Notes under the pieces: generated by a model | Seen by the model: only the letters and a program-made list of their open reading frames with translations | Database searches by the model: none | What the model was told of the DNA's origin: nothing | Position numbers and translations under genes: made by a program | Part shown: piece after piece, positions 37,899 to 47,720 of the stretch | Layout: each line of letters begins with the position of its first letter | How positions within the stretch are numbered: position 1 is the stretch's first letter | Source: Pantoea sp. At-9b | GTDB taxonomy: Bacteria; Pseudomonadota; Gammaproteobacteria; Enterobacterales; Enterobacteriaceae | Direction of reading: 5' to 3' | Assembly (NCBI RefSeq): GCF_000175935.2 | Contig: NC_014837.1 | Coordinates: 3,782,001-3,846,000 of the forward strand | Length of the DNA stretch: 64,000 nucleotides

Positions 37899-39017
37899 TT
37901 AACGCAGTTTGACCGAACGCAGCACCACAAACTTGGCATTCGACGCCACCAGCGTGCAGTTGCCAAACAGCTTCTTCATTTTGTGGTGATAATCGAGGTG
38001 GCGGTTGCCCACGATGCGCAACTCGCCGCCATATTGCAGGCAACGTTTGGCATCACGCAGCATCTGCCACGCCAGGTGGTCGGTCACTGCATGCTGTTGG
38101 TGGAACGGCGGATTGCAGAGCACGGCATGCAGGCGATCGGACGGGAAGCCACTCAGCGCGTTATTGACGCGGAATTGGCTGCGTGCCAGATCCTGCGGTC
38201 GGTTGACTTCAACGTTCAACCGGCTGGAAGCCACCGCCATGTACGATTCGTCAAAGAACAACACCTCCGCCTGCGGATTTTGCTCCAGCGCCATCAGACC
38301 AATCACCCCGTTGCCACAGCCGAGGTCGAGGATCTCGCCTTCAATATCATGCGGCAGATGTTGCATAAAAAAGCGCGCGCCAATATCCAGCGAACTGCGG
38401 GAAAACACGTTGGCATGGTTGTGGATCTGATAATCGGTGTCGTCGAGCGGCCAGACGGTGGTTTGCGCCTGAGCGGGCAATTTCGGTGCAGTGTAGCGGC
38501 TGTAAATCAGACGCGCTTTTTTCCACGCCAGCGAAGTTTTGCTCTCGCCAAGAATGCGTTCGAACAGTTGCAGGGTGGAGCTATGAATATCTTTGGCTTT
38601 TGCCGCCGCCAGAATCAGGGTGTCCGGCGTGACCACTTCGCGCAAGGCACGCAGCTGATGCTCCAGCAATGCCAGCGCTTTCGGGATCTTAATCATCACC
38701 ACCGCCGGGGAGGACGGCAGATCTGCCAGGCTATCGAGAAACGTCACCTGATCTTCATCCTGCTGATTAAGATGCAGATTCTGACGTGCTGCCTGTTGGC
38801 TCAGCCAGGAATCACTGACGTGCCAGACCTGACGCGGATTTAATCCGCAGGTCAGCGCGCCAAAGCTGTCGTTAAACACCAGCACCGGACCATCCGGCAG
38901 CGCCTGCTGCAACAGATATTCATCTGCCGCATCCCACGCCTGCAACGGGCTTTCTTCACGCATCGGTGGAAAGCGGTGCAGTGTCAGGGTGCGTTCGGTC
39001 AGTTCAAGTTGGCTCAT
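37899..39017 (-). CDS. rlmG: 23S rRNA (guanine-1835-N2)-methyltransferase
   Basis: 372 residues from [18 protein letters not shown] at 39017. Two Rossmann-like halves; the C-terminal one has the SAM motif [17 protein letters not shown] and catalytic NPPF ([16 protein letters not shown]). Methylates G1835 of 23S rRNA. Position between fadH and ygjP matches E. coli ygjO/rlmG. Confidence 0.95.
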   Translation of the reverse strand: MSQLELTERTLTLHRFPPMREESPLQAWDAADEYLLQQALPDGPVLVFNDSFGALTCGLNPRQVWHVSDSWLSQQAARQNLHLNQQDEDQVTFLDSLADLPSSPAVVMIKIPKALALLEHQLRALREVVTPDTLILAAAKAKDIHSSTLQLFERILGESKTSLAWKKARLIYSRYTAPKLPAQAQTTVWPLDDTDYQIHNHANVFSRSSLDIGARFFMQHLPHDIEGEILDLGCGNGVIGLMALEQNPQAEVLFFDESYMAVASSRLNVEVNRPQDLARSQFRVNNALSGFPSDRLHAVLCNPPFHQQHAVTDHLAWQMLRDAKRCLQYGGELRIVGNRHLDYHHKMKKLFGNCTLVASNAKFVVLRSVKLR

Positions 39018-39098
39018 GGAATCTCCGGCGTGGTACACTTTGCGCGATTTTCGCCCTAAAAAGGGGGCGCAGTATACTGTCTTTCGTCAGGAATCCCA

Positions 39099-39599
39099 AT
39101 GTCATTAATTTACCTCCAGGGCTACCCTGAACATATCCTCACCCAGGTCCAGACGCTGATTGACCACCAACGGCTGGGGGCTTTTCTCCAACAGCGCTAC
39201 CCGGATACCCATGACGTGGTGAGTGACAAGGCGCTGTACGACTACACGCAAAGTCTGAAAAACCGCTATATTCGCAGCGCACCGCCGCTGAGCAAAGTCA
39301 TCTGGGATAATAAAATCAAGGTGATGAAGCATGCTCTTGGCCTGCATACCGCCATTTCCCGCGTGCAAGGCGGTAACCTGAAAGCCAAAGCGGAAATCCG
39401 CATCTCCACCTTTTTCCGTCTCGCCCCCGAACCCTTTCTGCGCATGATCGTGGTTCATGAGCTGGCACACCTGAAAGAAAAAGATCACAACAAAGCCTTT
39501 TATCAGCTCTGCTGCCATATGGAGCCGGATTATCATCAACTGGAGTTTGATGCACGGCTGTGGATGACCGACCAGGCGCTACGCGGCAACGCTGCCTGA
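39099..39599 (+). CDS. ygjP: YgjP-type zinc metallopeptidase-like protein
   Basis: 166 residues, YgjP/WLM-like zincin with HELAHLKEKDHNKAFY (metal-binding HExxH and a downstream His). E. coli YgjP was reported as a UTP pyrophosphatase (UppA). Divergent from rlmG with an 81-base gap. The usual downstream ygjQ is missing here and replaced by the LysR-FMO block. Confidence 0.9.
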   Translation: MSLIYLQGYPEHILTQVQTLIDHQRLGAFLQQRYPDTHDVVSDKALYDYTQSLKNRYIRSAPPLSKVIWDNKIKVMKHALGLHTAISRVQGGNLKAKAEIRISTFFRLAPEPFLRMIVVHELAHLKEKDHNKAFYQLCCHMEPDYHQLEFDARLWMTDQALRGNAA

Positions 39600-39671
39600 C
39601 CAGTTTGCTTTTCCTGTGGTAGCGCATATGCTCAGAGGCGTCTGATTTCCCTCACTTAATGAGTTGGCGCT

Positions 39672-40595
39672 ATGACCCTCCAGCAGCTGAACTATTTTCT
39701 TGCCGCTATCGATTTCGGCACCATCTCGAAAGCGGCTGAGGCGTTACATATCTCGCAGCCATCGCTGTCCGACCAGATTTTGCGGCTGGAAAGCGAGATG
39801 GGCACCCACCTGTTTATTCGTACCAACCGTCGTCTGATCCTCACTGAAGCCGGGTTACGTCTCGAACCCCATGCCCGCGCCACCACTCAGGCGGCACAAC
39901 GCGGCTATGAAGCGGTGCAATCGGTGCGCCAGCTCAAGGATGGTCTCGCTTCGTTCGGCACTTTCAGCTCCGCCTACCAATATTTTCTCGCCGATCTGAT
40001 TTGTGAGTTCCGCGCGCGCTATCCGGGGGTACGGATGCGGCTGGTCGGTACCAACTCTTCAGAGGTAGCGCGATCGGTGATTGATGGCGAAATCGAAGCG
40101 GGCCTGGTGATGCTGCCGGTGAACAATAAAAACCTGGTGATCAGTGAACCGGTGTGGTCCACGCAGATTGGCTATATCTCGGCCAGCGACGCGCGGCTGG
40201 AAGGCAGTAAAGATATGTCGGCACTGCTCAATGCCCCGCTGATCCTCAGCGAGGCCACCTGGCATAACAGTGATCCGATCCGCCGCCTGCTCAACCAGCG
40301 GGCGCAGGAGATAGGCGCACGGCTGGAGCCGATTATTGAAGTGGAGCATCAGGCTACGGCGCTGGAACTGGCGGCGCGGGGATTGGGAGATCTTATCGCT
40401 ACGCGTCCGATCCTCCACCATCTTGGCTACGGTGACAAACTGAAGTGGGTGCCAATCGAACCTCCCGCTTTTGAGGTGTTCGCCTTTATCCACCGCGCCG
40501 ATACCGCGATCTCCTCTGCCACCCGCGAAATGATGCAGCTGATGCGACGTTATTTGCAGGAGGTGCAGATGGCGTACAGCCATATCGAATGCTGA
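39672..40595 (+). CDS. LysR-family transcriptional regulator
   Basis: 307 residues. N-terminal winged HTH (LQQLNYFLAAIDFGTISKAAEALHISQPSLSDQI) and a C-terminal LysR substrate-binding domain (about 90-290). It precedes, in the same direction, the monooxygenase-SDR-MFS-RidA genes, with a 131-base gap that probably carries their promoter, so it is the likely local regulator. The inducer is unknown. Confidence 0.88.
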   Translation: MTLQQLNYFLAAIDFGTISKAAEALHISQPSLSDQILRLESEMGTHLFIRTNRRLILTEAGLRLEPHARATTQAAQRGYEAVQSVRQLKDGLASFGTFSSAYQYFLADLICEFRARYPGVRMRLVGTNSSEVARSVIDGEIEAGLVMLPVNNKNLVISEPVWSTQIGYISASDARLEGSKDMSALLNAPLILSEATWHNSDPIRRLLNQRAQEIGARLEPIIEVEHQATALELAARGLGDLIATRPILHHLGYGDKLKWVPIEPPAFEVFAFIHRADTAISSATREMMQLMRRYLQEVQMAYSHIEC

Positions 40596-40726
40596 TGGAA
40601 AACGGTGGGTATAGGGCAAACCTATATGAACCAAAATCATAACCCTATTCATTCCGCGCAAATAGCCGCTTAAAACTATGTCAATCACGTTACCCCAATG
40701 TTGCAATAACTTTGCAGGAGAGACGT

Positions 40727-42016
40727 ATGACATCACAGGCGCGCTATTGTGTGATTGGTGCAGGAGCTGCTGGTCTGGCAGCACTGCGCACCTTGCAAGA
40801 GCTGGGCATCCACGCTGATTGCTTCGAGAAAAGCAGCCAGGTCGGCGGTCACTGGCATCATGACTACGATGCCCTGCATCTGATTACCCCGAAAAAAAGC
40901 TCCGGTTTTGATGGCTTCCCGATGCCCGAGTCGTGGCCGGTCTACCCCAGCCGCGATCAGGTGCGGCACTACATTGACAGCTACGCCGACCATTTCAACC
41001 TCAGAACGCAGATCCATTTCAACAGCACGGTAGAACGTATTGTGCCGCTGGGTAAGGCGGGCAGCGAGGGCTGGCACGTGACGGTCAATGGCCAGACTCG
41101 CCACTACCAGGGCGTGCTGGTCGCCAATGGGCATCTGTGGGATTGCGCGTTTCCGCCCGAAGCGAGCCATTTCAGTGGCATCTCGCTGCATTCCGGCCAG
41201 TATCGCAACACCGATCAGTTGCAGGGTAAGGTGCTGGTGGTGGGCTGTGGTAACTCCGGTTGCGACCTGGCGGTGGACGCCGCCCAGCATCGCCTGCCTA
41301 CCGATATCGTGATTCGTCGGGGACAGGTGTTCCAGCCCAAAGCGCTGCTCGGTGTGCCGCGCGCCGAAATTCCGTTCCTGAATCAGCTCCCGCCGGAAAT
41401 GCAGAACGCGGTCACCCAGGTGCTGACCCTGATCTCCGTGGGACGCTGGGAAAACTATCCCGGCATGCCGCAACCAGAAAGCTGGGATCTGGAACAACAG
41501 CCGCCGGTGGTCAACACCTTGCTGATGTACTGGATCCAGCATGGCCGTATTGGCGTGCGTCCGGCAATCGACCATATCGACGGCAAAACCGTGCATTTCA
41601 GCGATGGCAGCGCCACAGAATATGACAGCATTGTATGGGCCACCGGGTTCCACACCCGCTTACCGTTCCTCGATGCGGCTCTGCTTGACTGGCAGGATGG
41701 TGTGCCGTTACGCACCGCCGCCATGACTCTGCCAACCACCGTTGAGAACCTCTATTTTGTTGGGCTTTCCGCCCCGCGCGGCCCGCAATGGCCGACCTAC
41801 TGCCAGCAGACGCGGCTTATCGCACGCATGATTCAACTGCGCGAACAGGGCATCCCCAATATCACCAGCCTGCTGGCGGCACAACAGCCGCATGAGGCGC
41901 GCATCGATATCGTCCGCCGCCTGTGGCAAGCCAATCTCGACGAAACCTGGCGCACGCTGGACCTGCTAGCAACCATGCATAGCAGCCTGCTGCACAACAC
42001 ATCCCTGACCGCCTGA
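40727..42016 (+). CDS. flavin-containing monooxygenase (FMO/BVMO-like)
   Basis: 429 residues from the ATG at 40727, with GCAGGAG upstream. FAD-binding GAGAAGLAAL, a second nucleotide motif VVGCGNSGCDLAVDAA, and an FMO-like fingerprint FSGISLHSGQYRN, with VVWATGF-type ATG motif (IVWATGFHTRLPF). Class B flavoprotein monooxygenases insert oxygen at N, S or carbonyl carbons using NADPH; the substrate is not recognisable. It leads a four-gene set with SDR, transporter and RidA genes, suggesting oxidation of an imported compound. Confidence 0.85.
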   Translation: MTSQARYCVIGAGAAGLAALRTLQELGIHADCFEKSSQVGGHWHHDYDALHLITPKKSSGFDGFPMPESWPVYPSRDQVRHYIDSYADHFNLRTQIHFNSTVERIVPLGKAGSEGWHVTVNGQTRHYQGVLVANGHLWDCAFPPEASHFSGISLHSGQYRNTDQLQGKVLVVGCGNSGCDLAVDAAQHRLPTDIVIRRGQVFQPKALLGVPRAEIPFLNQLPPEMQNAVTQVLTLISVGRWENYPGMPQPESWDLEQQPPVVNTLLMYWIQHGRIGVRPAIDHIDGKTVHFSDGSATEYDSIVWATGFHTRLPFLDAALLDWQDGVPLRTAAMTLPTTVENLYFVGLSAPRGPQWPTYCQQTRLIARMIQLREQGIPNITSLLAAQQPHEARIDIVRRLWQANLDETWRTLDLLATMHSSLLHNTSLTA

Positions 42017-42029
42017 CTGGAGAAAAACC

Positions 42030-42728
42030 ATGAACACACAACAACCTGTCGCCCTGGTTACCGGTGCTGCCTCCGGTATGGGCAAAGCGGTGATGGAGAA
42101 GTTTCAGCGTGAAGGCTGGGCGGTGATCGCTATCGACCGCAGCGCACTGCCAGCACAGCCCGGTATCACTCCGGTGGTGGCCGATATTACCTGCTACAGC
42201 GCATTGCGCGAAGCCGTGGCCGGGGCGCTCCAGGGCCGCCGCGTCAGCGCATTGATCAACGCTGCGGGGATTTTCCCGGTCTCGACGCTGGAGAGCAGCA
42301 ACGATGCCCTCTATCGCCAGATTTTCGACGTCAACGTGCTGGGCAGCGTCAACACCGCCAAAGTCGCCAGCGAATTTATCAGTGAGCAAGGCGGCGCGTT
42401 ATTGATGTTTGCCTCGGTCGATGCCTTTGCCGTCTCGCCCGGTCAGCTGTTGTACAGCGCCTCGAAAGCCGCCGTGGTGTCGCTGGTGAAATCGCTGGCG
42501 ATTGAGCTGGTGGGCAAAAAGATCGTGGTGAATGCCATCGCCCCGGGCTGGGTCGAGACCGAGGGCACGCTGAAAAGCGGACGAATTCATGAAGGTGTTA
42601 AAGCCGTGCCGATGCAACGCGCGGCCAGTGTCGGAGAGATCGCTGACTGGGTGTGGGCCTTCAGTTCACAACCGGGCTATATCACCGGCGAAACCCTGGT
42701 CATTTCCGGGGGCAGTTATATGCGTTAA
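42030..42728 (+). CDS. short-chain dehydrogenase/reductase
   Basis: 232-residue SDR enzyme: cofactor motif TGAASGMGKAVMEKF, NAAG, and catalytic YSASK, then PGWVETEG. The acidic residue after beta-2 (AIDRS) suggests NAD(H) preference. It starts 13 bases after the monooxygenase gene, with GGAG upstream, so the two are probably co-transcribed. Substrate unknown; oxidation or reduction of the monooxygenase product is inference. Confidence 0.87.
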   Translation: MNTQQPVALVTGAASGMGKAVMEKFQREGWAVIAIDRSALPAQPGITPVVADITCYSALREAVAGALQGRRVSALINAAGIFPVSTLESSNDALYRQIFDVNVLGSVNTAKVASEFISEQGGALLMFASVDAFAVSPGQLLYSASKAAVVSLVKSLAIELVGKKIVVNAIAPGWVETEGTLKSGRIHEGVKAVPMQRAASVGEIADWVWAFSSQPGYITGETLVISGGSYMR

Positions 42729-42778
42729 GCATTTTTTCACAGGCGTCGTACTCCACTTCAAACAGACAGGGTAAGACA

Positions 42779-44137
42779 ATGAAACAACAAACAATAAATC
42801 CAGCACTTCAGGGAGCAGTTCGCTATGTAAAGGAGCGACCAACATCGCGTCAGATGGCACGGGACGGCAATTTAACCCGCGCCGTCACCGGCGTTACACT
42901 GGGGAATATGGTGGAATGGTTCGATTTCGCCATCTATTCCTCAATGGCCATGACCATGGCAAAAGTTTTCTTCCCCACCACCAACAGCTACAACGAGTTG
43001 ATCGCTATTTATGCGGCGTTTGCCGCCGGATTTGTCATCCGACCGTTAGGGGGCTTTCTGTTTGGCCCGCTTGGCGATAAATATGGCCGCCGTACTGCGC
43101 TGGTTGCCAGCATCAGCCTGATGTCGATTGCCACCCTCTGCATCGCGCTGATTCCCGGTTATCACAGCATTGGTATCGCCGCCCCGATTTTACTGGTGCT
43201 GATGCGCATGTTGCAGGGGCTTTCCACCGGCGGTGAATACGGCGGCTCCTGCATTTTTATCGCCGAGCATAGCCCGGATAAACGCCGCACCTTTTTCACC
43301 AGCTGGCTGGAGTTCGGTAATATTTCCGGCTTCCTGGTGGGCGGGATTATCGTCAATGTGATCAGCAATACGCTGGGCGATGACACCATGGTCGCCTGGG
43401 GCTGGCGGGTGCCGTTTGTGATTGCCGGATTGCTGGGCATTGTGGCGCTGTTTATCCGCTTACGCGTCGATGAAACCCCGGTATTTCGTGAAATGCAGGC
43501 CGGTAAAGCCCGGGCCGCCGCACAGGCTCCGGCGCGTTGGACGCTATTCCTCAAAGAATGGCCACAGTTGCTCCGCTGCGCCGGCCTGGTCGCCACCTTC
43601 AATATCAACTACTACATCGTACTGGGCTATATCCCGAGCTATCTGGTGAGTTTTATGGGGAAATCCGCTGAGTTCAGCGCCCGACTGTCACTGATTGCTA
43701 CCCTCGCGCTGCTGCTGTTTATTCCGCTGTTCGGCATGCTGGGTGACCGGGTTGGCAGAAAGCGCATGCTCATCACTGGCTGTGTGCTGATCATCCTTTC
43801 TGCGATCCCCGTTTTCTGGGCAATTCAAAGCCACGGCCTGGCCGCCATCGTCATCGGTATGGCGGTGTTGATTCTCGGCATGTTGTTCTTCGAGGGCACC
43901 ATCCCCGCCACCCTGACCTCGCTGTTCGGCACCACGGTCCGCTACAGCTGCTTCGCCATTAGCTACAACTTATCGGTGTCACTGCTCGGTGGGACTGCGC
44001 CGCTGGTGAACACCTGGTTGATCGAAAAAACCGGTATCACGCTAATCCCGGCGTTTTACCTGATGGGCGGTGCGGTGCTGGGTTTGCTGGCCTTGTGGAA
44101 AATGCAAGACCGAACCGGCCAGGCGTTGCCGTCCTGA
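42779..44137 (+). CDS. MHS-family (ProP/ShiA-like) MFS transporter
   Basis: 452 residues from the ATG at 42779; the frame upstream overlaps the SDR gene and is not used. Twelve membrane spans; GNMVEWFDFAIYS, FVIRPLGGFLFGPLGDKYGRR and GEYGGSCIFIAEH are signatures of the metabolite:H+ symporter group (ProP, ShiA, KgtP). It likely imports the substrate of the neighbouring enzymes; substrate unknown. Confidence 0.9.
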   Translation: MKQQTINPALQGAVRYVKERPTSRQMARDGNLTRAVTGVTLGNMVEWFDFAIYSSMAMTMAKVFFPTTNSYNELIAIYAAFAAGFVIRPLGGFLFGPLGDKYGRRTALVASISLMSIATLCIALIPGYHSIGIAAPILLVLMRMLQGLSTGGEYGGSCIFIAEHSPDKRRTFFTSWLEFGNISGFLVGGIIVNVISNTLGDDTMVAWGWRVPFVIAGLLGIVALFIRLRVDETPVFREMQAGKARAAAQAPARWTLFLKEWPQLLRCAGLVATFNINYYIVLGYIPSYLVSFMGKSAEFSARLSLIATLALLLFIPLFGMLGDRVGRKRMLITGCVLIILSAIPVFWAIQSHGLAAIVIGMAVLILGMLFFEGTIPATLTSLFGTTVRYSCFAISYNLSVSLLGGTAPLVNTWLIEKTGITLIPAFYLMGGAVLGLLALWKMQDRTGQALPS

Positions 44138-44173
44138 TCCCCCTTTATCACCTGTGTATCTATGGAGCATAAA

Positions 44174-44554
44174 ATGAGCCTGACCACGAAAGTAAAAATC
44201 TCTTCCGGCGGTGCCTATGAGTCTGTTTTTGGTTACTCACGGGCGGTCAAAGCCGACAACCAGCTGCATATTTCGGGCACCTGTGCCACACCCGACTTTG
44301 AAAAAGCAGATGCCTACGAGCAGACAAAATCGATCCTGAACACTATCGCCAACGTGATTCAACAGGCGGATATGGAGATGGAGGATGTGGTGCGAACCGT
44401 GGTGTATGTGCGTGATATCAACGATGCAGAAAAGGTGGCTAAGGCGCATCTTGAGACGTTTGGCACCATCCGTCCGGCCAGCACCATCGTACAAGTGGAC
44501 TCGATGCTACGCACCTGGCAACGGGTAGAGATTGAAACTTACGCCATTCGTTAA
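44174..44554 (+). CDS. RidA/YjgF-family protein
   Basis: 126 residues from the ATG at 44174, with GGAG 6 bases upstream; an ATG at 44162 overlaps that site. RidA fold with catalytic Arg in TIRPASTIVQVDSM. Family members hydrolyse reactive enamine/imine intermediates. Location in this cluster hints that the pathway produces a nitrogen-containing intermediate; inference. Ends at a perfect 9-bp hairpin (44562-44585) facing the ClC channel gene. Confidence 0.88.
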   Translation: MSLTTKVKISSGGAYESVFGYSRAVKADNQLHISGTCATPDFEKADAYEQTKSILNTIANVIQQADMEMEDVVRTVVYVRDINDAEKVAKAHLETFGTIRPASTIVQVDSMLRTWQRVEIETYAIR

Positions 44555-44561
44555 GCCCCAT

Positions 44562-44585
44562 GCAGCGCCCCAGGATGGGCGCTGC
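44562..44585. terminator. hairpin between convergent ridA-like and clcB-like genes
   Basis: Perfect 9-bp stem GCAGCGCCC / GGGCGCTGC with a 6-base loop; no strong U-run, so termination efficiency is uncertain. Confidence 0.5.
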
Positions 44586-44596
44586 CGCTGGCCGGA

Positions 44597-46285
44597 TTAC
44601 AAAAACTCCTGCGCCTTTTGAATCAAACTGGTTTTCGTCAACGCCCCAAGGAAACGGCGTTCCTGCGGGTTATTCAGCACCGGCAAGCGCTCCAGCGTGA
44701 CACGGGCAAACGCTTCCCAGCCTTCACGCATGCTCTGGTTCTGATAGATACAGGGGAAATTGCTGTCCATCACCGTGCTGACCGGTGAATGCAGGGTGAT
44801 CTCTTCCGCCAATACTTTGCGCGCGATATCGTGAATCGACACCACACCAAGAAACTGGCCGCTGGCGTTGATGACATAGACATAACGCTCACGTTTCAGC
44901 GAGCTGACCGCCAGTGCCTGCCCCACCGACTCCTCTGGCTGCAAGGCGGCACCGGGGATGATCAGTTGGTCGACACGCATATTATCGAAATCGTATTTGG
45001 CTTCGGAGCGGCTCAGATGCCCGCTGACGACCGGATAGGTACTGGCGGATTGCAGGCGGTACACCAGCATGGAAGCCAGCACCGAGGCAATCATCAACGG
45101 GAACAACAGGCTACTGTTAAGCGTCATCTCCAGCACCATCAGCATCGCCATCAACGGTGCCTGGCTAACGGCCGCCAGCACCGCCGCCATACCGACCGCC
45201 GCGTAGAGCAGCGTATCGCCGACCGGCAAATGCAGCGCCGCGCCGACACCGGCAAGCAACGCCCCCAGCAGCGCGCCAATCAGTAACGAAGGGGTGAACA
45301 ACCCGCCGACCGCATTGGAGCCGACCGACAGGGTAGTCGCCAGGGTTTTTAATACCAACACCGCCAGCAGACCGCCCAGTAAATAATGACCGTCGATGAT
45401 TTTGACGATCACTTCATAGCCGTTGCCCAGAATATCGGTGGAGATCAGCGCCAGAAAGCCCACCGCCAACCCACCGGCCCCCAAACGTAACGGTAGCGAA
45501 CGCACATGACTAAACATCGCCTTGCTGCGCGCAATCAGTTTAATCAGCAACCAACCGGCCAGCCCGGATGCTAGCCCAATCACTACCGTCAGCAGCAGGC
45601 TGGTGATATCCATCTGGAACGTGACGTTGGCTAGCGGATAGAGCGCGCTGCGGAAGCCCAGCGACCACATGGTCATCACCGCCACCGCCGAAGCGATTAC
45701 CAGCGGGATCAGCCGCTGCAACGCGGAGATGCCAAACGCGATTTCGGCGACAAAAATGGCCGAGGCAAGCGGGGCGTGATACACCGACGAGAGTCCGGCA
45801 GCGGCGGCCATCGCCACTATGTCGCTGTTACGCAAGCCAAGTGATTGCGGTAACCAACGGCCCATCAGGCTGCCGCACAACGCCGAGAGCTGCACCATCG
45901 GCCCTTCTTTACCGATTGAGGCACCGCTGCCGATACTGGCAATCGATGACAGGGCGCGAAACAGCGACGTTTTGGTGGGCACCGCATCCAGCCGGGCGTT
46001 GATCACCTCCAGATAGTCGGTTTTCACCGTTTCCTGCTGCTCAATGGTGACGGCATAACGTAAAAACCACCCGGCCAGCAGGCCACCCGCACCCACCAAC
46101 ACCGGCCAGAAAATCCACGGCCAGACATGCATTGCCACGGTGATTTCATTATCACTGTTGAACAGCAGACGGTTAATCAGGTCGATCACCCCGCGAAAAG
46201 CCAGTGTGACCAGCGAGGCGGCACAACCCACGGGGATAGCAATCAGCAAGGTGGTCCAGTTCAGGGCATGTTTACTTCCGCTCAC
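44597..46285 (-). CDS. ClcB-like voltage-gated chloride channel
   Basis: 562 residues: a ClC membrane domain (about 10-420) with selectivity-filter motifs GSGASIGKEGP (gating Glu present) and GSNAVGGLFTPSLLIG, followed by two C-terminal CBS domains (about 440-560, SIHDIARKVL, LERLPVLNN). The CBS tail distinguishes it from ClcA. A role in chloride/proton balance or acid response is inferred from the family. It converges with the ridA-like gene and seems part of the inserted block. Confidence 0.88.
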   Translation of the reverse strand: MSGSKHALNWTTLLIAIPVGCAASLVTLAFRGVIDLINRLLFNSDNEITVAMHVWPWIFWPVLVGAGGLLAGWFLRYAVTIEQQETVKTDYLEVINARLDAVPTKTSLFRALSSIASIGSGASIGKEGPMVQLSALCGSLMGRWLPQSLGLRNSDIVAMAAAAGLSSVYHAPLASAIFVAEIAFGISALQRLIPLVIASAVAVMTMWSLGFRSALYPLANVTFQMDITSLLLTVVIGLASGLAGWLLIKLIARSKAMFSHVRSLPLRLGAGGLAVGFLALISTDILGNGYEVIVKIIDGHYLLGGLLAVLVLKTLATTLSVGSNAVGGLFTPSLLIGALLGALLAGVGAALHLPVGDTLLYAAVGMAAVLAAVSQAPLMAMLMVLEMTLNSSLLFPLMIASVLASMLVYRLQSASTYPVVSGHLSRSEAKYDFDNMRVDQLIIPGAALQPEESVGQALAVSSLKRERYVYVINASGQFLGVVSIHDIARKVLAEEITLHSPVSTVMDSNFPCIYQNQSMREGWEAFARVTLERLPVLNNPQERRFLGALTKTSLIQKAQEFL

Positions 46286-46436
46286 CCACGCGTCCTCTTC
46301 TTTCCGGGTTAAAAAATCGTAGCTGCATCATCATATTGGAATGCGGATCTCAGGATCAAATTTCGCCTGCGTTTGCTAATTACGCCACCCGGTCCGCGTG
46401 TTACTCTGCCGTTTTACCCTTGTGGAGAAACCGCAC

Positions 46437-47420
46437 GTGATTCGCTTCGCTATTGTGGGAACCAACTGGATCACCCGCCAGTTTATCGACGCCGCACATG
46501 AGAGCGGCAAAATGAAACTGAGCGCCATCTATTCGCGCCTGCAGGAACAGGCTGAGGCGTTCGCAACGGATTACCCCTGCAAGCTGACCTTTACCTCGCT
46601 TGAGGCAATGGCGGCCAGTGATGCCATTGATGCGGTCTATATCGCCAGCCCGAACGCACTGCATTGCGAGCAGGCGCTGCTGTTTATGTCACACGGTAAG
46701 CATGTGATCTGCGAAAAGCCGCTGGCGTCGAATCTGCGCGAAGCAGAAGCGATGATCGCCTGCGCACGTGACAACAACGTGGTGCTGTTCGAAGCCTTTA
46801 AAACCGCCAGCTTACCCACCTTTTTGCAACTGCAAAAAGCATTGCCGCAGGTGGGTAAATTACGCAAAGCGTTACTTAATTATTGCCAGTATTCATCACG
46901 TTATCAGCGTTATCTGGAGGGTGAAAACCCCAACACCTTCAATCCCCGCTGGTCGAATGGTTCGATTATGGATATTGGCTACTACTGCCTCGCGGCCGCC
47001 GTCACCTTATGGGGGGAGCCGCAGCGCGTAACGGCACAGGCGTCGTTGCTGGCGAGCGGCGTGGACGCACATGGGGTGGTGGTGTTGGGCTACGGCGACT
47101 TCGATGTCACGATCTTACATTCGAAGGTGAGTGACTCACTGATACCCAGTGAGATTCAGGGTGAAGCCGGTTCGCTGGTGATCGAAAAAATTTCTGAGTG
47201 CCAGCAGTTGCGCTTTACGCCACGTGGCGGTGAAAGCCAAAACCTGACCCAACCGCAGCACATCAACTCGATGCTGTATGAGGCTGAAACCTTTGCACAA
47301 TTGGTGAGTCGGGGTCAGGTGGAGCATCCGGGGTTGCAGGCGTCACGCATCACAGCGGCGCTGCTGACGGAAATCCGCCGTCAGACTGGTGTGGTATTCC
47401 CGGCGGATCATGGCAATTGA
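46437..47420 (+). CDS. ygjR: Gfo/Idh/MocA-family oxidoreductase
   Basis: 327 residues from the GTG at 46437 (GGAG upstream). N-terminal NAD-binding fold (FAIVGTNWITRQFI) and the family motif HVICEKPLASN. Position before alx matches E. coli ygjR. Substrate unknown. Confidence 0.88.
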   Translation: MIRFAIVGTNWITRQFIDAAHESGKMKLSAIYSRLQEQAEAFATDYPCKLTFTSLEAMAASDAIDAVYIASPNALHCEQALLFMSHGKHVICEKPLASNLREAEAMIACARDNNVVLFEAFKTASLPTFLQLQKALPQVGKLRKALLNYCQYSSRYQRYLEGENPNTFNPRWSNGSIMDIGYYCLAAAVTLWGEPQRVTAQASLLASGVDAHGVVVLGYGDFDVTILHSKVSDSLIPSEIQGEAGSLVIEKISECQQLRFTPRGGESQNLTQPQHINSMLYEAETFAQLVSRGQVEHPGLQASRITAALLTEIRRQTGVVFPADHGN

Positions 47421-47507
47421 TGGCGCGTATCCCTGCTGTGTAAATATGTCTAAATATTTCCACATCCCATTGCTTATTGACTCAACTGCACGTAATTTAC
47501 GCAACTG

Positions 47508-47720
47508 CAAAGGGGAGTAACTTGTTACCCGCAGTACTATGGGTATAGCTGATTGATCGTCATTACGATGCATAACATGCTGCATCCGGTCATCAGGCAA
47601 CGCGGAATCTATTCTGAGTTGTAAGTGAGACCTTGCCGGAAGGCGAGGTTTGCTTATATGAAAAAAGCGGCTGACGTCTTCTGACTTCGGCCTTTTTTAT
47701 TTTCAGGACAGGATACGCTT
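47508..47720 (+). promoter_or_regulatory. alx leader: yybP-ykoY-type pH/Mn riboswitch
   Basis: The leader of alx contains AAAGGGGAGTAAC (47510-47522) and, further on, GACCTTGCCGGAAGGCGAGG, the two conserved parts of the yybP-ykoY motif, followed by a GC stem-like region and a T6 run (about 47662-47700) before the ATG. In E. coli this element (PRE) controls alx in response to alkaline pH and Mn. Homology is judged by eye. Confidence 0.8.
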
